From: Colius striatus
Taxonomy: Eukaryota > Chordata > Aves > Coliiformes > Coliidae
NCBI RefSeq assembly: GCF_028858725.1
Contig: NC_084767.1
Span: 5,569,501 to 5,633,500 of the forward strand
Direction: 5' to 3'
DNA: 64,000 nucleotides
Every line of letters starts with the position of its first letter. Position 1 is the first letter of the stretch. Below are positions 35,197 to 47,996 of this stretch, piece by piece. A program made the translations under genes and the position numbers. The notes beneath the pieces were generated by a model. That model was not told the DNA's origin. It made no database searches and saw only the letters and a list, made by a program, of their open reading frames with translations.

Positions 35197-38100
35197 GATA
35201 GAAAGATGGTGTTGAAGTAGCTAATTGAGATTTTGGAGAAGGAATGTCTTTTGTAATTACTGCTTACTAGGTTTTATATCAATGCTGAAATGTTTACATT
35301 GGAGGCAGGTTTTTTAGTTGTCTCCATGCAGATTTCAATACATGGTTTAATTGAATAATTACTGTAGGCTGGCTGTTGGCTAGTGGTTGTCATCTTGAAT
35401 TGCTTTCAGGAAGCCTCATTGTGGGGCTAAAATTACAGAGCTCCAGTCTTTCCACTAACATGCCTGGAAGGAACAGTCTCTCAAGCTAAGGTGTTCCTAG
35501 TGCTTTATGTCCATGTTTGGCTCTGCAGTTGTGGAGGAGTGTTCTGATTGTTGTTTAACTCAGTCCTGCTGCATTTTCAGTTCAATGTTGTGGTTACCTG
35601 TGTGTTTGTAAACTATCTCATGTCTTCAGTGAGTGCATGAAGGATGTGGGAATTAAAATGTCATTGTCAAGAGAGAAGCCCTGATTCTCAGTGAGGCCTG
35701 TGCAGCCTTTAACAACATCTGCATAATTAAATGTCACTTAATAACAGCAAAGAGCCTCTAGAATTTCCACGTGCTGAAACTGTAACTATGCCATGCTTTA
35801 ATGGAGTAAAGTTTCTGATGTGCAAGGCTGACTTTGCTTTACTAATAAAGTTGGGGTGGATGGGAGGCTTCAAAGACAGGTTTTGCTCCTTGGAGTGGGA
35901 TTTGGGATGCAGTGACTGGGCATGACAGACCCCTGTACCCAGGCAGAGCCAACCTGGGCAATGGGGGCATGACAAAAGGTGCTGGGAGAAAAGTGCTCAC
36001 AGGCAGGAGGGTGTGTGGGTCCTGGGGGGTACAGAGCTGTAACACCACTCTGCTTTCTGAACCAGCTTCAACGAAGGCTTACTGGGTCAGGCAGTGTTGA
36101 GACAAGTGTGAATGATAATAATCTTCCCTGAAACGTAGAAGACTACAGAGCAAAAGTGTCCCAGCCCTGGGCTGAAACTCAGGAACGTGGCTTGTGCCCA
36201 ACTGGGGCACACGGGTGTGTTGGAATCGCTTCCCCTGAGCTCCCAGTCCAGCATGGATGGGTGTGGATGTCATTTCTTCTTGTTGCAGGCTCCATGCTGC
36301 CTGAGAGAGGAAAAATCATCTGGCTCTGGAAGCAGCAGTCTTCATTTGGAGCCAGGCAGGCCCCTTGACTCCTGAGTTACAGTAGCCAACTTTCCCCAGA
36401 GGCCAAAACAGGAGGCAAGAGGAGTGAGGGCTTTTGTCTTATTCACCAGCATAGCACGAGCCCTGCAGCACTGCCTGTGAAATAAGTGAGGTCTAGGCCC
36501 TGGGTTTCACTCAATTGCACCACACATACATCATAAAACACACCACCCTAAAACGTGCACTTTTTCCTGTATATCTTTCTTATACCCCATTAGTTGCTAT
36601 CTTTACATACACACTGTGTATGTGTATATCTGTTATTTACCAGGGTATGGCTGTTGTGCCTTTAGCAGCCTGCTGTTTATCTTACAAATGGCAGATACTC
36701 TTCTTTCCATTCTGTTCCAGTTTCACATCTTGAAAGGGCTAGAGGGCTGCAGATCTGCCTTCTTGGGTGGAAGCTGCTTAATTTACTCTGGTAAATAAAA
36801 GCAGAACAAAACTTTGGAAATTACTACCTGCTGTGCAAACATAGCATGAAATAAGTGTGCAACTTCCCTATCTGATGTATATCTATAGTTTTAAAAGGAA
36901 GAGAAGAATAAATGAAGCTGAAGGACTGGAGCTCATTTGTTTTCCACACTCATGTTTATAATTTAATGGTGGTGGGTTAGTGTCACTGGAAATTAGGCAC
37001 ATCATTACTGAGGACTCCAATCTGTTACCCCCAAGTGCCACTCTCCAGCTGAACCAGAAACCTCTGAAATGCACTGTCAGCCATTACAGGTACTTCTCTA
37101 GGTATAGTTCCAGCTAATTGCCTGAAAGAAGTCCTTTTACATGTTCAAATCCTGCATTTATTTTGCTTTTTACTGTTAAGGGATATTTTTTTGTATGTCT
37201 AGTCATCACAGCTGCCACAAGAAAGGTAATTGGCCATGATTCCACTGCAGTGCCAGGGTGATTTGAGTCACAAATGTTGAGCCTGCAACCCCAATAGGAA
37301 AAAAATGTTTTTTGAAACATAATCCTTTACATCTAAGTGCTCTTAAACCAACGAGTGCCTTGCCAATTTGTTCCAATGTTACTCACCCTGATTGCAACAA
37401 GCATGTGCCTTATTTTCCACTTTGAGTTGTCTGTCCTCAGCTCCCAGCCTTTGTTCCTGCTTATTCTGCCTGCAAAATAAAAAACCTTTTAGTACCTGGC
37501 CTCTTCTCCCCGAACACATTTGTGGGGCAGTGAAAGGGGCTGATGATCTTCTCCATAAGCTGTAGAAGAAAGGCTGCTGTAAGTCTCTTGTGCTAACACA
37601 ACTAAACACAAAACCATGTCACACTGTGGTTGCCAGGCCTGGCTTACTGAGCAGGAGATGGCTTTCTCTGTGTTTTCCCACCTCACCAGCATTTCAGGAG
37701 ATTTGCTTCTCAATCACTGATCAAAGTGCCAAGTAGGCTGAGGCCTAGCAGTTACTTGAGCAGAATCTCACAGGAAACATCCCTGTTTGAAAGACAGTAG
37801 CAAACTGTTTGAGCTCCGTCAGGGAGACAGCTTAACCCAGCTGTACATCATGTATTGTGGTCACCTGTAAGTACTGCTTATGCTGGGGAGTGCCTCCAGC
37901 TGCTCCCTTGGTAATGAGACTTACTAAGCCTAGTTGAATGCAAGGCCTATTTTTGATGGATTTGAATTGCAGGTTTGCCTTTTTAATTCTTTCTTAATGG
38001 ATTTCTGATGCTGTTTTCAGATTCCCATCCCTGATGTCAAATTAACCAGCCTCTGTTGACTTGGGTTGTCAGCTTTGCCCACTGTTGCTGCCCCATCTCT

Positions 38101-38844
38101 TTGCCCAGAGTACACAGACAGCAGAGCAGGGGAGCCAGATGACTCTTTTAGGTGAAACATCTGGGCTTCTTTTCAGTCCTGTTACTGTTCCACCTCGTTG
38201 CTAAAAGAATGGCAAATACATCATCCCACTTGCTTTGAATTGAGGAATACCAGCCAGCACTACTTTTATAGTCTGCAACAGGCCCCCACCACATTTTGAG
38301 CACTGCTTTTGTTCCTAATAGACTAAAATTTCTCTTGTATCATCCTTAGCTTTGTCATGTCTTTTTTTAGGCTTTCCTTATCAAGATTGTGTTCTCTTGA
38401 TACATCAAGTGTACAGCAACTACCTATTTTGTCTTCCCTTGTCTGTTTTTTGTCTTTTCTCATTTTTTGTCTCTACAGTCATTATAATCTGGCTCAAAGT
38501 AACAGATCCAGGTTCTCATATTTTAGAAGCCCTTCTAGAAATAGTTTTAGGAAACTCAGAGTGTCCAGTATGTCTCCAGCAGTTTATCTTTCCATGACAA
38601 GGGCACTTGAAAATCTTGCCTGCTTTCTGCTGAGCCCTTTCCTGAGCTGTGGCATCACACTCGCTGAGAGGTGCGTGGTTTTAGACCACAGTATCTAAAA
38701 TTGCTGCTGCTTCTTCCTCTACTTTTCCTGAATACATAATACTCAGTAATTGCCAGTCCAGTCATTTCAGTCATTCCACTACATTACCACATTCCAAAGC
38801 TTATATCTTTTTTTTTCCTCTTTTGTGAGACTGCAAACCACCAG

Positions 38845-39049
38845 AACTTTTTCCCTGAGAGAGTTGTTAAGACACTGGCACAGGCTGCCCAGGGAGGTGG
38901 TGGAGTCCTCGTCCCTGGAGATATTTAGAAGCTGTGTAGCTGAGGTACTGAGGGACATGGGTTAATGGTGGGCTTGGCAGTGTGAGATGAGGGGTTGGAC
39001 TTGATGATCTTGAAGGTCTTTTCCAACCGAAATGATTCTATGATTCTAT
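38845..39049 (+). mobile_element. CR1 LINE 3' end, plus strand
   Basis: Contains the CR1 terminal phrases ggcacaggctgcccagggag, gtggtggagtc, gggttggacttgatgatctt, gaaggtcttttccaaccgaa and the tail atgattctatgattctat. It is about 205 bp, 5'-truncated and without coding capacity. The tail has two intact 8-bp units, so divergence is modest. Confidence 0.92.
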
Positions 39050-41086
39050 CTTACTGTACAGGAATATTTGGAGTAAGAATGAGGAACTAGAAACCTGTAT
39101 GTGCTGTCTGGTAATTCAGTATGGGTTATTTACAACACTAAATTTCAGACTATATCACTTCTGTTACCTCTTCTTCATGTGTGATGGGAGTGGAATACCC
39201 CAGAGAGATGTCTTCACCCTTCACTTTTCTGCCATCACTCAAGCCAGCTTCACCTCCTGAACCAAACCTGGACATAGAGGAAGTTGAAAGTGGGTGTTTG
39301 GGTTAGCAAAAACCTAAATTACTAAAAATCCATCAGGTGAGCTGCCCCAGAAGGGCTGACTCAGCCCTTTTCTCAATGGAACCCTCCATGCCATAAATCC
39401 ACTAAGTTTAGTGAAGTACAGCCAGCATCTGTCTTAATTTATTCAAGAGACTGGAAGAATTGCCGAGGCTTTATAAATAACTTTACAGGGTCCCATATTC
39501 AGTAATTCAATCTGTTCTCCCTGTAGTTATCCCTGGCAGCAGACACTTGCTGAGCCTCTGCAGCCCAGCCAGCCTTGTAGCTGCAGCTGGCAGTTCTGTG
39601 CCTGCACCACCATGCTCAGTGGTGGCTGACCTGCAGGGCTTCTGAAGTCATCTCACAAACATCTCAAGTGTACACACAGGTTCCTGAGAGAGCAAACACT
39701 CAGCCCCAGAAAAAGCCTTGTCTTACCATCTCCTCAGCAAAGCACAGCTATTCACCAGCTACAGAGAAGGGCCCCGCACACCTTGTCAAAACCCTGTTTG
39801 TTTTTATTTGATGTCCCTTTTGTGCAGTGGGAGGTGGGAAGCCCCAAGAAGGTCCCTTCCCCTACTCACTCACTCCCTCTGCCACACCTTGCTATGTGAG
39901 CAAACCCAGCACAGCATCAAGGCCCAGGCAGCAGAGGAAGAAACTAGGGCTGGTTCTGTTACTATGCAGTGGATGCTCTTTTGGTTTTTTGTTCTTTCTG
40001 TCCTTGGCAGCATCCAAGGCCCAGTCCCCTTTCTACCACCACCTCACTCCTTCCTGCTGCTCTTGCCTTTTGGCTCCTTGAGGAGTAAGTAGACAGGCCT
40101 TCTGGCCAGCCATTGAGCAAGGACCTATGAAATCTCTCTCAGCTCATCACAGTGGGATATTTAGGGTGCGATAAAGCACCAGGCTTTGAAGCCGAATCCT
40201 TCCTTTTCAGATCAGCAGGTTTCAGCACAAAACTTCCTTGAGATGTACCCACCTCTGCTTAGCACGGATGTAGCCGGAGAGAAAGGAAAAGCTGCTGGTC
40301 ATCAGTTCCTAGGCTTTAATTAGCTGTGCTGTTCCCAGGGGATTATTGCAACAGACGAGCTCTGCTGCTGGCTGCTGCAGCCAAGAACCAATTATATCAA
40401 AGTGCCACCTCTTTTTTAACAGTAGGTAAAGATGTGTAGGGGCACATTTAAAGTGCAGCATTACTACACTGCTCATTCACAAGCTTTCCCTGATTGGAAG
40501 AAATCCAGCACTTTCATGTCAGCAGCTTAATTTCTTTTTCAAAACCTGTGCAGCCTCCTACTCAAAAGGATGTAATTGCTGGGGAGTATCTTATCAGCAG
40601 AGGCCTGGTCGGCCCATTTGTCTGCAGAGGCACAGTCAATTGTCAGGCTTTTGGCTGCTGGGTCATTACAGCCTACCCTGACTAGGCAAAGTCCATCAGA
40701 GGTTCAAGGTCCTAAACCAACTGAAAACTATTAACCACATTTTTCCGATTGAGCATGTTCAGTGGTAGTACCCCTGTTGGAAACTTCACCATCTGCAGCT
40801 ACAACTCCAGCCTGGAGCTCCAGAACCTGCCTGATTCTCATCCCCAAGCTCCCCAGAAGGTGATTTACAATGCCAGTGTTCTTTAAGTGGATGCAGCAAG
40901 CATAGGTTTGCCTCTTCTAGTCTGACTGGGACTGATGCTCCAGGCCTGGCTCCCAGCACTTCCCTCTCTGCATCTGCCGGCTCCCTGCAGTGGCCTCGGT
41001 GCACAAGTGTGGGTTCCCCACAGCTGCTGACCAAGAATGTGACCCTCCACCAGCCACAGTAAATGAGGCTTCAAGTACCCATCCGT

Positions 41087-41514
41087 GAACTGTGTCCAGT
41101 TCTGGGCTCCTCAGCTCAAGAGGGACAGGGAACTGCTGGAGGGAGTCCAGCGCAGGGCCACCAAGATGATCAGGGGTATAGAACATCTTTCGTATGAGGA
41201 AAAGCTGGATGAGGGTCAGGAGATTGGGACATCCTCTTTTCTATAGTAGACAGCAACGGGACAAGGGGTGATGGGATGAAGCTGGAACACAAAAAGTTCC
41301 ACTTAAACATAAGAAAGAACTATTACACTGTTTCAGTGAGGGAGCCCTGGCACAGGCTGCCCGGAGGGGTTGTGGAGGCTCCTTCCTTGGAGGTCTTCAA
41401 GACCCGCCTGGACATGTTCCTATGCTGATCTAGGTGAACTTGCTTCTGCAGGGGGTTGGACTAGATGATCTCTAAAGGTCCCTTCCAACCCCTACCGTTC
41501 TATGATTCTATGAT
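41087..41514 (+). mobile_element. CR1 LINE 3' end, plus strand, longest and best preserved copy
   Basis: About 430 bp. In order: tgtgtccagttctgggctcc, the terminal ORF2-derived segment (ccaccaagatgatcaggggt, gaggaaaagctg), an internal decayed stretch, tggcacaggctgcccggagg, ggaggtcttcaagacccgcc, then the conserved hairpin region ggttggactagatgatctct, aaggtcccttccaaccccta, and the tail gttctatgattctatgat. It is truncated on the 5' side. Its last 84 bp are nearly identical to the CR1 at 56106-56189, so both belong to one subfamily. Confidence 0.95.
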
Positions 41515-44428
41515 CTGGGACAAACACATATTGATGAGCAGATTTTTCTGTTCTAACTCCAGCAGGAGAAGTGCAGCCTGTCCCTGGCCCAGCCCTGAGC
41601 ATGGTGGTGCAGGACGTGCTCCTGAGCAACACCGTCCATGCAGACTGACGCATCGCTCAAGTGAGATGTCAGGGAGAGGGGGGAAAGGCTATTATGTTTG
41701 TGCCTGGCTGCTGCAATAGCTTCTTAAATGTATTCCTGGAGTGGTGCTGGTGAGCGCCGAGTGCTAGAACAGGCCCCTGGAGAGGCAGCAGGGCTGTGGG
41801 CTCTGCTTGCCTAATTGCATGCGAGCACAGCTTCTCACAAGTGCATCTTTCTTTATCTTGGTGAAGACTGACACATTTCCATTACCTTAATTTGGCTGTG
41901 GGGCACTTTTTTTACCTGAGGAAGGAAGAATTTCAGAATCTGGAAACTTTGGGAACAGAGGAGGCTGGAAGCTGACAGATTTACTGCCTGTAGCTACAGC
42001 TGCCCTTGAAGCAATGGTTCTCTGTGTGCCCAAATGTACTTGTGTGTCCCTACTCCAAGCTCAAATACAGCTGAGGACATGGTACTTGCAGCCAGCAGCA
42101 GGTTTACTAAGCCAAGATGTGATTGATGGCTTCTGATGTGATTTTGCAGTATTCATGCAAAGGTGTCTGACATACAGCTACCCCAACCCCTGCTCTCACA
42201 CCTCACATGCAATGTTGTTTTTCTAAAGCCACACAGAGCAAAGTGAGTGAACCACGAGAGGGTTATTCATATCTATCTGTGCAGTACTAGTATTTCTGGG
42301 ATATTTGTATTTAGCATGGTCCTGTATTCATCTTTTCACACTCTGGACTGCCAGCTTCTTACTCTGATGGCTTAGACTGCTTCAATGTTTGAATGAGCCC
42401 TTCAGCAGGCACAGTCTTAGTTTAATATTTAATGACCAATACAACCACATTTGGAAATTCCAGTCCCTAAGCCCTTAAGATGTGGAGCTCTTCACTGAAA
42501 ATCTGGATTTCAAAATTAGAACTGCCACCCCTGGTCTTTGAATATTTACCCCAAATTCAAAACACCCCCAAAAACACCTGCAGGTCTGTTCACCCTGCCT
42601 GGCATGGAGCACCCATGCCTTGTGCTCCAAACCCAGCAGGGGAGTGAAAACAAAGACCACAGAAACACTCAAGGGAAAAGCAGGAGCAGAATCATAAAAA
42701 CAGGCTACAGAACGCAATAAAACCCATCTGCCAGCACCATAAGCACTAGCAAACAATGTGATCCTTCTCCTGCTGCCACCCAGCACATGCTGAAGCTCAC
42801 CACACGCTGCTTTCAGCAAGCCCTGACTCCACTCACCCTCTCTGCAAGGAGAGAGAACGACAGATCCACCTGACGACAGCGAGTGGCAGGCGGTACCAAA
42901 GCCACATGCACATTGGCTTGTTTCTGCCCCAGCAGTTGCTTGGAGGCCTGCAGTTCTGCTGTGTTGTGCTGCTGACAGTCTCTGTCGCTCTCGTTAGCAT
43001 CTGGCAACTTGAGCACTCTGATTGAGCTGAGGGATGAGCTGCTCTCTGCTGCATCACTGCTGCTCCTAGCAAGGCACAAGGTATTGGCCTGGGGGAATTC
43101 CCAGCTGCCCGGAAAGCACAAAAGCAGAAGGATCTCATGGTGCCAATCTCAGCAGCCCCTTACACTCAGTAGCCTTGGAGGATATTTTGGTGGGAAGATG
43201 AGCCCAGGGAGCACAAGGGTAATGCGAGAGTATCCCTGATGTCATTGACTCAGCCACAGATGGGGCTTCAGGCTGCTGACTGTTTGCATCCTCACACCGT
43301 GCTCCTTGTCACGAAATGCTCAAAAATAACAAGTACGTGACAGTGTCTGAATCTACTACATCATCTCTCTGATACTGATCTAACATTTCCTTAAGAAATC
43401 TGACCATTGGTGTCCCTGTAAAAGAAACCTTATTTCTCTGTACTGATCCCCCACATTTTAGCTGGCAAGCTATCACAAACCCCTCCTGCGTCAGGAGCTG
43501 CACTGAGCAGCTGCTCTGTGCACTTTTGCCCTCATTAAGTATCACCCTTTTGATGCTTTAGGGCGGCAGCAAACACTACTACTGAGCAGCATTGTGTGGG
43601 ACTGGCTTCGTTGCTGAAGGTTGGGTTACTTTTATACTTTTGTCATTGAACTACCGGACTGGAGATTAATCAGTGGAGTAATTGCAGAACTATGAAATCT
43701 GTCTGGCTAACCTCTCTTGTGGGCTTTACAATCACACAGCAAATCCAGCCGACTCCCACAGCAAGAGGCTACCAACACAATGCCACAAAGGAAAAGCCAT
43801 TAGTGAGCAATTACATTTCAGCAGGATTTCCCCTCTCCACTAGAGCCTAATGAGGATAACCAATTCAAGAGGAGCTGCTGCAAGAATGAATAAGGAGAGA
43901 AAGAGGATGGGAGTCCCTGTAATCTGGACAGAACAAGGAACAACCCCACAAAGGAAAAGAAAAACACATATGTTGGAGCTCTGCTCCAAGCAAGACAATT
44001 GTGGATGCTTGCTCCCAGTTACAGGAGGCACAGATTGTTTTCAAAAGCAGCACAGAGGCCCAGGGCCAAGACACAGTCTCGACAGCCAGTGAACATGAAC
44101 ACAGTCACTTCAGAAGTTAATTTGATTTTTGGGAAAGGCTTGTATCGACAACAGGTCACTGCAACAAAATACCTTACATACAAAAACTACCATCCACTAG
44201 TTTCTGTGTGCCATAAAAAAAAAATAACACTTCCTTGAAATAAGAACTTCCTAGGAATTAAGTTCACCTGAGCAGCTTGGTTTTTGTTAAACCTAGGAGC
44301 TCATTAAAAATTGGGATATCTTTTCTTTACAGTTTCTTTGCAATTAGAAAAAAACTATATACAAAAATATTAATATGACATAATTCTAAATGCTACCTGC
44401 TATTTAATTGGAGAGCACAGTGCTGGCA

Positions 44429-44968
44429 ATGCAGCCCCATACCAGTCAGCCATCAGCACAGCTTGCTCTCGCACTCCTGCAGGGCATCATGGCAAGGGAA
44501 CACAACTCAGCACAAGGCATTTCTTCCCAAAATGGACAACTATCTAGTTACACTTACCTGCAACAGATAGCCTTGTCTGAAACACTACTGCAGCAAAAAC
44601 CTGCTAAAGAAAAGATCGGCAGGCCCAGCACTTCTGCTGCTTCAGCTGCTGCTGCTGCAAGAGACCAGACTTCACTCACAGTGAAATTCCCCTGCCTAGC
44701 ACAGCCAGGGCAGCCCTCACTCAGCCCTGGCCCTCAGCTGGTCCCAGCCCTAAGCTCACCTCAGCCCTCAGCTGGCCCTGGCCCTCAGCTAGTCCCAGCC
44801 CTAAGCTCACCTCAGCCCTCAGCAGGCCCTGGCCCTCAGCTAGTCCCAGCCCTAACCTTACCTCAGCCCTCAGCTGGCCCTGGCCCTCAGCTAGTCCCAG
44901 CCCTTAGCTCACCTCAGCCCTCAGCTGGCTCCGGCCCTCAGCTAGTCCCAGCCCTAAGCTCACCTTAG
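44429..44968 (+). other. Long open frame running into the 51-bp minisatellite; coding status doubtful
   Basis: From an ATG at 44429 the plus strand is open for 179 codons. The first 100 codons are Gln/Ser/Ala-rich with an Ala run and match nothing I know. The rest is the minisatellite read as a 17-residue repeat (GPQLVPALSSPQPSAGP-type). The frame stays open because the repeat period is a multiple of three, and it ends at TAG 44966-44968, created by one C-to-T difference in the fifth repeat copy. There is no clear promoter, splice context or homology. More likely a chance frame than a gene. Confidence 0.12.
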
Positions 44969-45158
44969 CCCTCAGCAGGCCCTGGCCCTCAGCTAGTCCC
45001 AGCCCTAAGCTCACCTCAGCCCTCAGCAGGCCCTGGCCCTCAGCTAGTCCCAGCCCTAAGCTCACCTCAGCCCTCAGCAGGCCCTGGCCCTCAGCTAGTC
45101 CCAGCCCTAAGCTCACCTCAGCCCTCAGCTGGCTCCAGCCCTCAGCTCGCCCCGGCCT
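44724..45158. repeat. 51-bp minisatellite, about 8.5 copies
   Basis: Tandem units start near 44724, 44775, 44826, 44877, 44928, 44979, 45030 and 45081, with a partial ninth at 45132. Each unit contains cctggccctcagctagtccc then agccctaagctcacctcagc and ccctcagc(t/a)gg. Copies differ by one to four substitutions and no indels, so the 51-bp register is exact. The plus strand is C-rich. The minus strand has about five GGG runs per unit, some 2-3 nt apart and others 8-9 nt, so it may form long-loop G-quadruplexes. Confidence 0.95.
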
Positions 45159-46212
45159 ATGCCAGAATTACCTCAGCAAGGGGCAGCAATCTCTTCCCAT
45201 GACACCAATTTGGCATGTTTCAGCCACAGCCGTGGAACAGTGTCAGGACTTCTTTTTATCTGTCTCTACAACCTACATATAATCTTTTCTTGCTTATTAC
45301 ACAAGAAAAAGAAAAGCTTTTTTCTATTGCCTGTGGGAAGCATCCAGCTGGTTGAGTGTGGCTTGGTATCTTTTAGGCACAGTGGTGAAAGGTAAGGTTG
45401 GATAGAGACTTATCCACATGATAGACTTCCAGTAGTGGACTAGTAACCTCAGTTTTATCTTTCTTTAATTCAGGAAAAAAAAAAAAAGCTTTAACATAAA
45501 TCAAAAGCTTTTGGGTCAAGAACTAATAAACCAAGAAAGTTATAACATCAAAAACATTATTCAACATTATTTTCCTTTAAAAGAGCACTGAAAAAAAATC
45601 AAGGCTTTATTTGAATAAATGTTACACAACATTCTTTATCATTTACTTCTCAGCAAACCTTAAAGGGTGAATCATATTTTCCTCATTCAAATCTACAAAA
45701 TGAAAGAGGCATAGTGACCATTCAATATACAGACAAGAAGGTAGCACGGAGCAAAGCTTAAATATTAAGCAACTAAAGCAAAAAAGTGAAAAGCAATACA
45801 TTACTGTAATTCTCTATCATTAGAATATCCCTGACAATTTCATTTCAAAATGAAAATCTGGTTTTAAACAAAATGGCTGCAATACTTTCTGTGAAAACAA
45901 ATGCAAATTCAGTTAGCTACCTTGTCTATTTTTATGCTATTTGCTTATATACCCATATTATCCAATGCAGAGACCTGCATCTCTCTTAAATGTATTTTTT
46001 ATATTTCAGCTGCTGTGCACCAGTGCCCTGGGAGGTGAGGACATACGAGCGCTGGTTAAGAGTCAGATGTCACACAGGCAGGCACTACTGGCTTCTACTT
46101 ACAACATCAATCAGTTTTCAATCCAATGTGCAATAACCCTGCTATTACAGTCCTGGGCCTTTTTTCCTGAGCAGAAACTGGTTTGTGCCGTGTTGTTTGG
46201 TGGCTTCTTTTT

Positions 46213-46238
46213 TGTTTGGTTTGGTTTGGTTTGGTTTT
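46213..46238. repeat. (GGTTT)n microsatellite
   Basis: Four to five units of ggttt between a T-rich stretch and ttgggcagg. It lies about 270 bp past the most distal PWWP2A poly(A) signal. Confidence 0.8.
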
Positions 46239-46502
46239 GGGCAGGTGGGTAAGAATGTGATTAATTAAGCCAAGACCTTCATTCACTATCAATACAATTG
46301 GGGTTTGGTTTCTGGACGTGAAAGGCTAGCACATACAAGGCATCGAAATCACTTCCCCTTTCCTCAAATCATGTGTCTTAATTTTCCTAAGTTACAGTCA
46401 AATCTCAGGCCACGAACAGGACCAGACTGCTGATCCTCTTCGACTGGGGAAAAGGAAAAGCACTGTAGAACAAACATTAAGCTCAAATTAAAATAAAAAA
46501 TG

Positions 46503-46508
46503 TTTATT
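46503..46508 (-). terminator. PWWP2A: Distal poly(A) signal AATAAA (minus strand)
   Basis: Reads ttcttAATAAAcatttttta on the minus strand, followed by T-rich sequence and tgtttgttct, a plausible downstream element. This would be the most distal 3' end of PWWP2A if the exon at 46485-48267 is used. Confidence 0.45.
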
Positions 46509-47990
46509 AAGAAAAATGGTACAACTTGAACCTACTGTACAGCACTATACGGCTAGTTTTTAAGAAGTAGGCAGTAAATATTCAATCTCTGGCTTTATAA
46601 ATAAAGACTTTACCTCTGAAAAATAGGAACTGAACCAGCACGAAGCATGAGCTGCCTCAGCATGAGTGCATCACTGATACCTCTAGCGTGGGTCTGGGTG
46701 ATGCCCATCCCAGCCTCTCACTTCCCCCCCTCTCCGATTGTTAAACAGGTATAAACCTGGTGCCAATATCAAAGCCAAATGATAGAGTTGTCCTAAGTTC
46801 AAGTTCTATGTGATTAATTCAGGCTCTGTGCATGAAGGCTGTGACATTGCCTTTGTGCTGATACAGATGCCTCTCTGAAAGGTATCTCTGTTTTTAAATG
46901 ATCTAGACAAAGACACTATTTTTTCCAATCAAATCAGGTTATTAGTAAGGAGAAAAAGAGTTTACTGCAAGTCCTTTCATGTCTATAGAAACAAAAATTT
47001 GACTTTTAGTAGATTATGTGCACATTTGCATTTCTTCTAAACAAATATTTCTCTTCCCAGGTTATATACCCCTGCTAAGAACTCTGTGTGAAATGATACG
47101 TCTGAAAAAGTGTGCACACAAACGTCAAATCATGAGTGACAAATAAATATTTAATAACTCCATATTTCAGCAGCGTGTCCAGCAGCCACAAGCTCCACTG
47201 AAATAATACCAAACACTTTTAGGGGAGGGAAATAAAATGGATAAAACCCACTGGGTTTCTTTCTTTTTCTTTTGATTTACAGCTATTCAAAGACGTCAGT
47301 GCAACTCAGATCAACGGCCATGAGAAACACTGATAAAACCTTTGCTCTGCTAGTTACCTATCTGAAAAATATTTATGTCAAAAGGAAAAATTAACCCAAA
47401 ATTTGAAATAGAAATGCCATTCCATATAATCACTCGCCACTCGGAATTCTCACCGTGTTACAGTATTATAAGCAAAATGCTGCTCTCTGCGTTGTAGCCC
47501 CTCTTAACATTATTCCACAATCCTCAATTCCCCAAGTGTTACAATAGCATAAATAAAATGCAACCATATTCACACAGAAGGAGCTTTCCCATGATACAGA
47601 GATACATGGAGTTTGTGGTCACTGTCCTTTCCATCACCTCTATGGGAAATATTGGTCTCATATAGCAGGACTGTTCATATTTTACAATACAATTGGTTTT
47701 GGACATGCTTTTGATCACAGATCACAGCTCTGCTAACACCTGCACTAAATACTAACTAAGCCTCATAGAATGGAAAATTGCAATGCTAAAGTTAAGAATT
47801 AAAATAAAAGTTCAAAAGTTACAGTCAACTTCCCAGGCAATTGGCTCCATCACTGGCACCTATCAAAACATACAAACGTGACTGTCACATTACAAAAAAC
47901 CCCAGTTATTTGCAGTGATTCTTCATACTAATAGTTCAAGTGGTTCCTTGCATGTAAGTGTCATATAGTCTTTCATGTTTTCATGCGTCA

Positions 47991-47996
47991 TTTATT
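47991..47996 (-). terminator. PWWP2A: Proximal poly(A) signal AATAAA in the candidate distal exon (minus strand)
   Basis: Reads tttgcAATAAAtgacgc on the minus strand, 270 bases after the candidate acceptor at 48267. It would give a short version of the distal exon. Confidence 0.35.

Larger units (their letters stand above)
34780..46480. other. Intergenic region between the convergent genes
   Basis: About 11.7 kb between the TTC1 poly(A) site and the most distal PWWP2A poly(A) signal. It holds a (TA)n microsatellite (35161-35193), two plus-strand CR1 copies (38845-39049 and 41087-41514), a 51-bp minisatellite (44724-45158), and a (GGTTT)n run (46213-46238). No gene is supported. GC content is somewhat higher from about 39.5 to 45.2 kb, which lengthens chance open frames on both strands. 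Confidence 0.7.

Noticed and set aside
39718-40092. 124-codon plus-strand frame
   Set aside because: Starts at a non-ATG codon in a GC-richer intergenic segment, with an overlapping second open frame and no family similarity.
42813-43138. Overlapping minus-strand frames of about 100 codons in the intergenic gap
   Set aside because: No ATG-splice-poly(A) context, no recognisable domain, two frames open over the same bases, and local GC content is raised.
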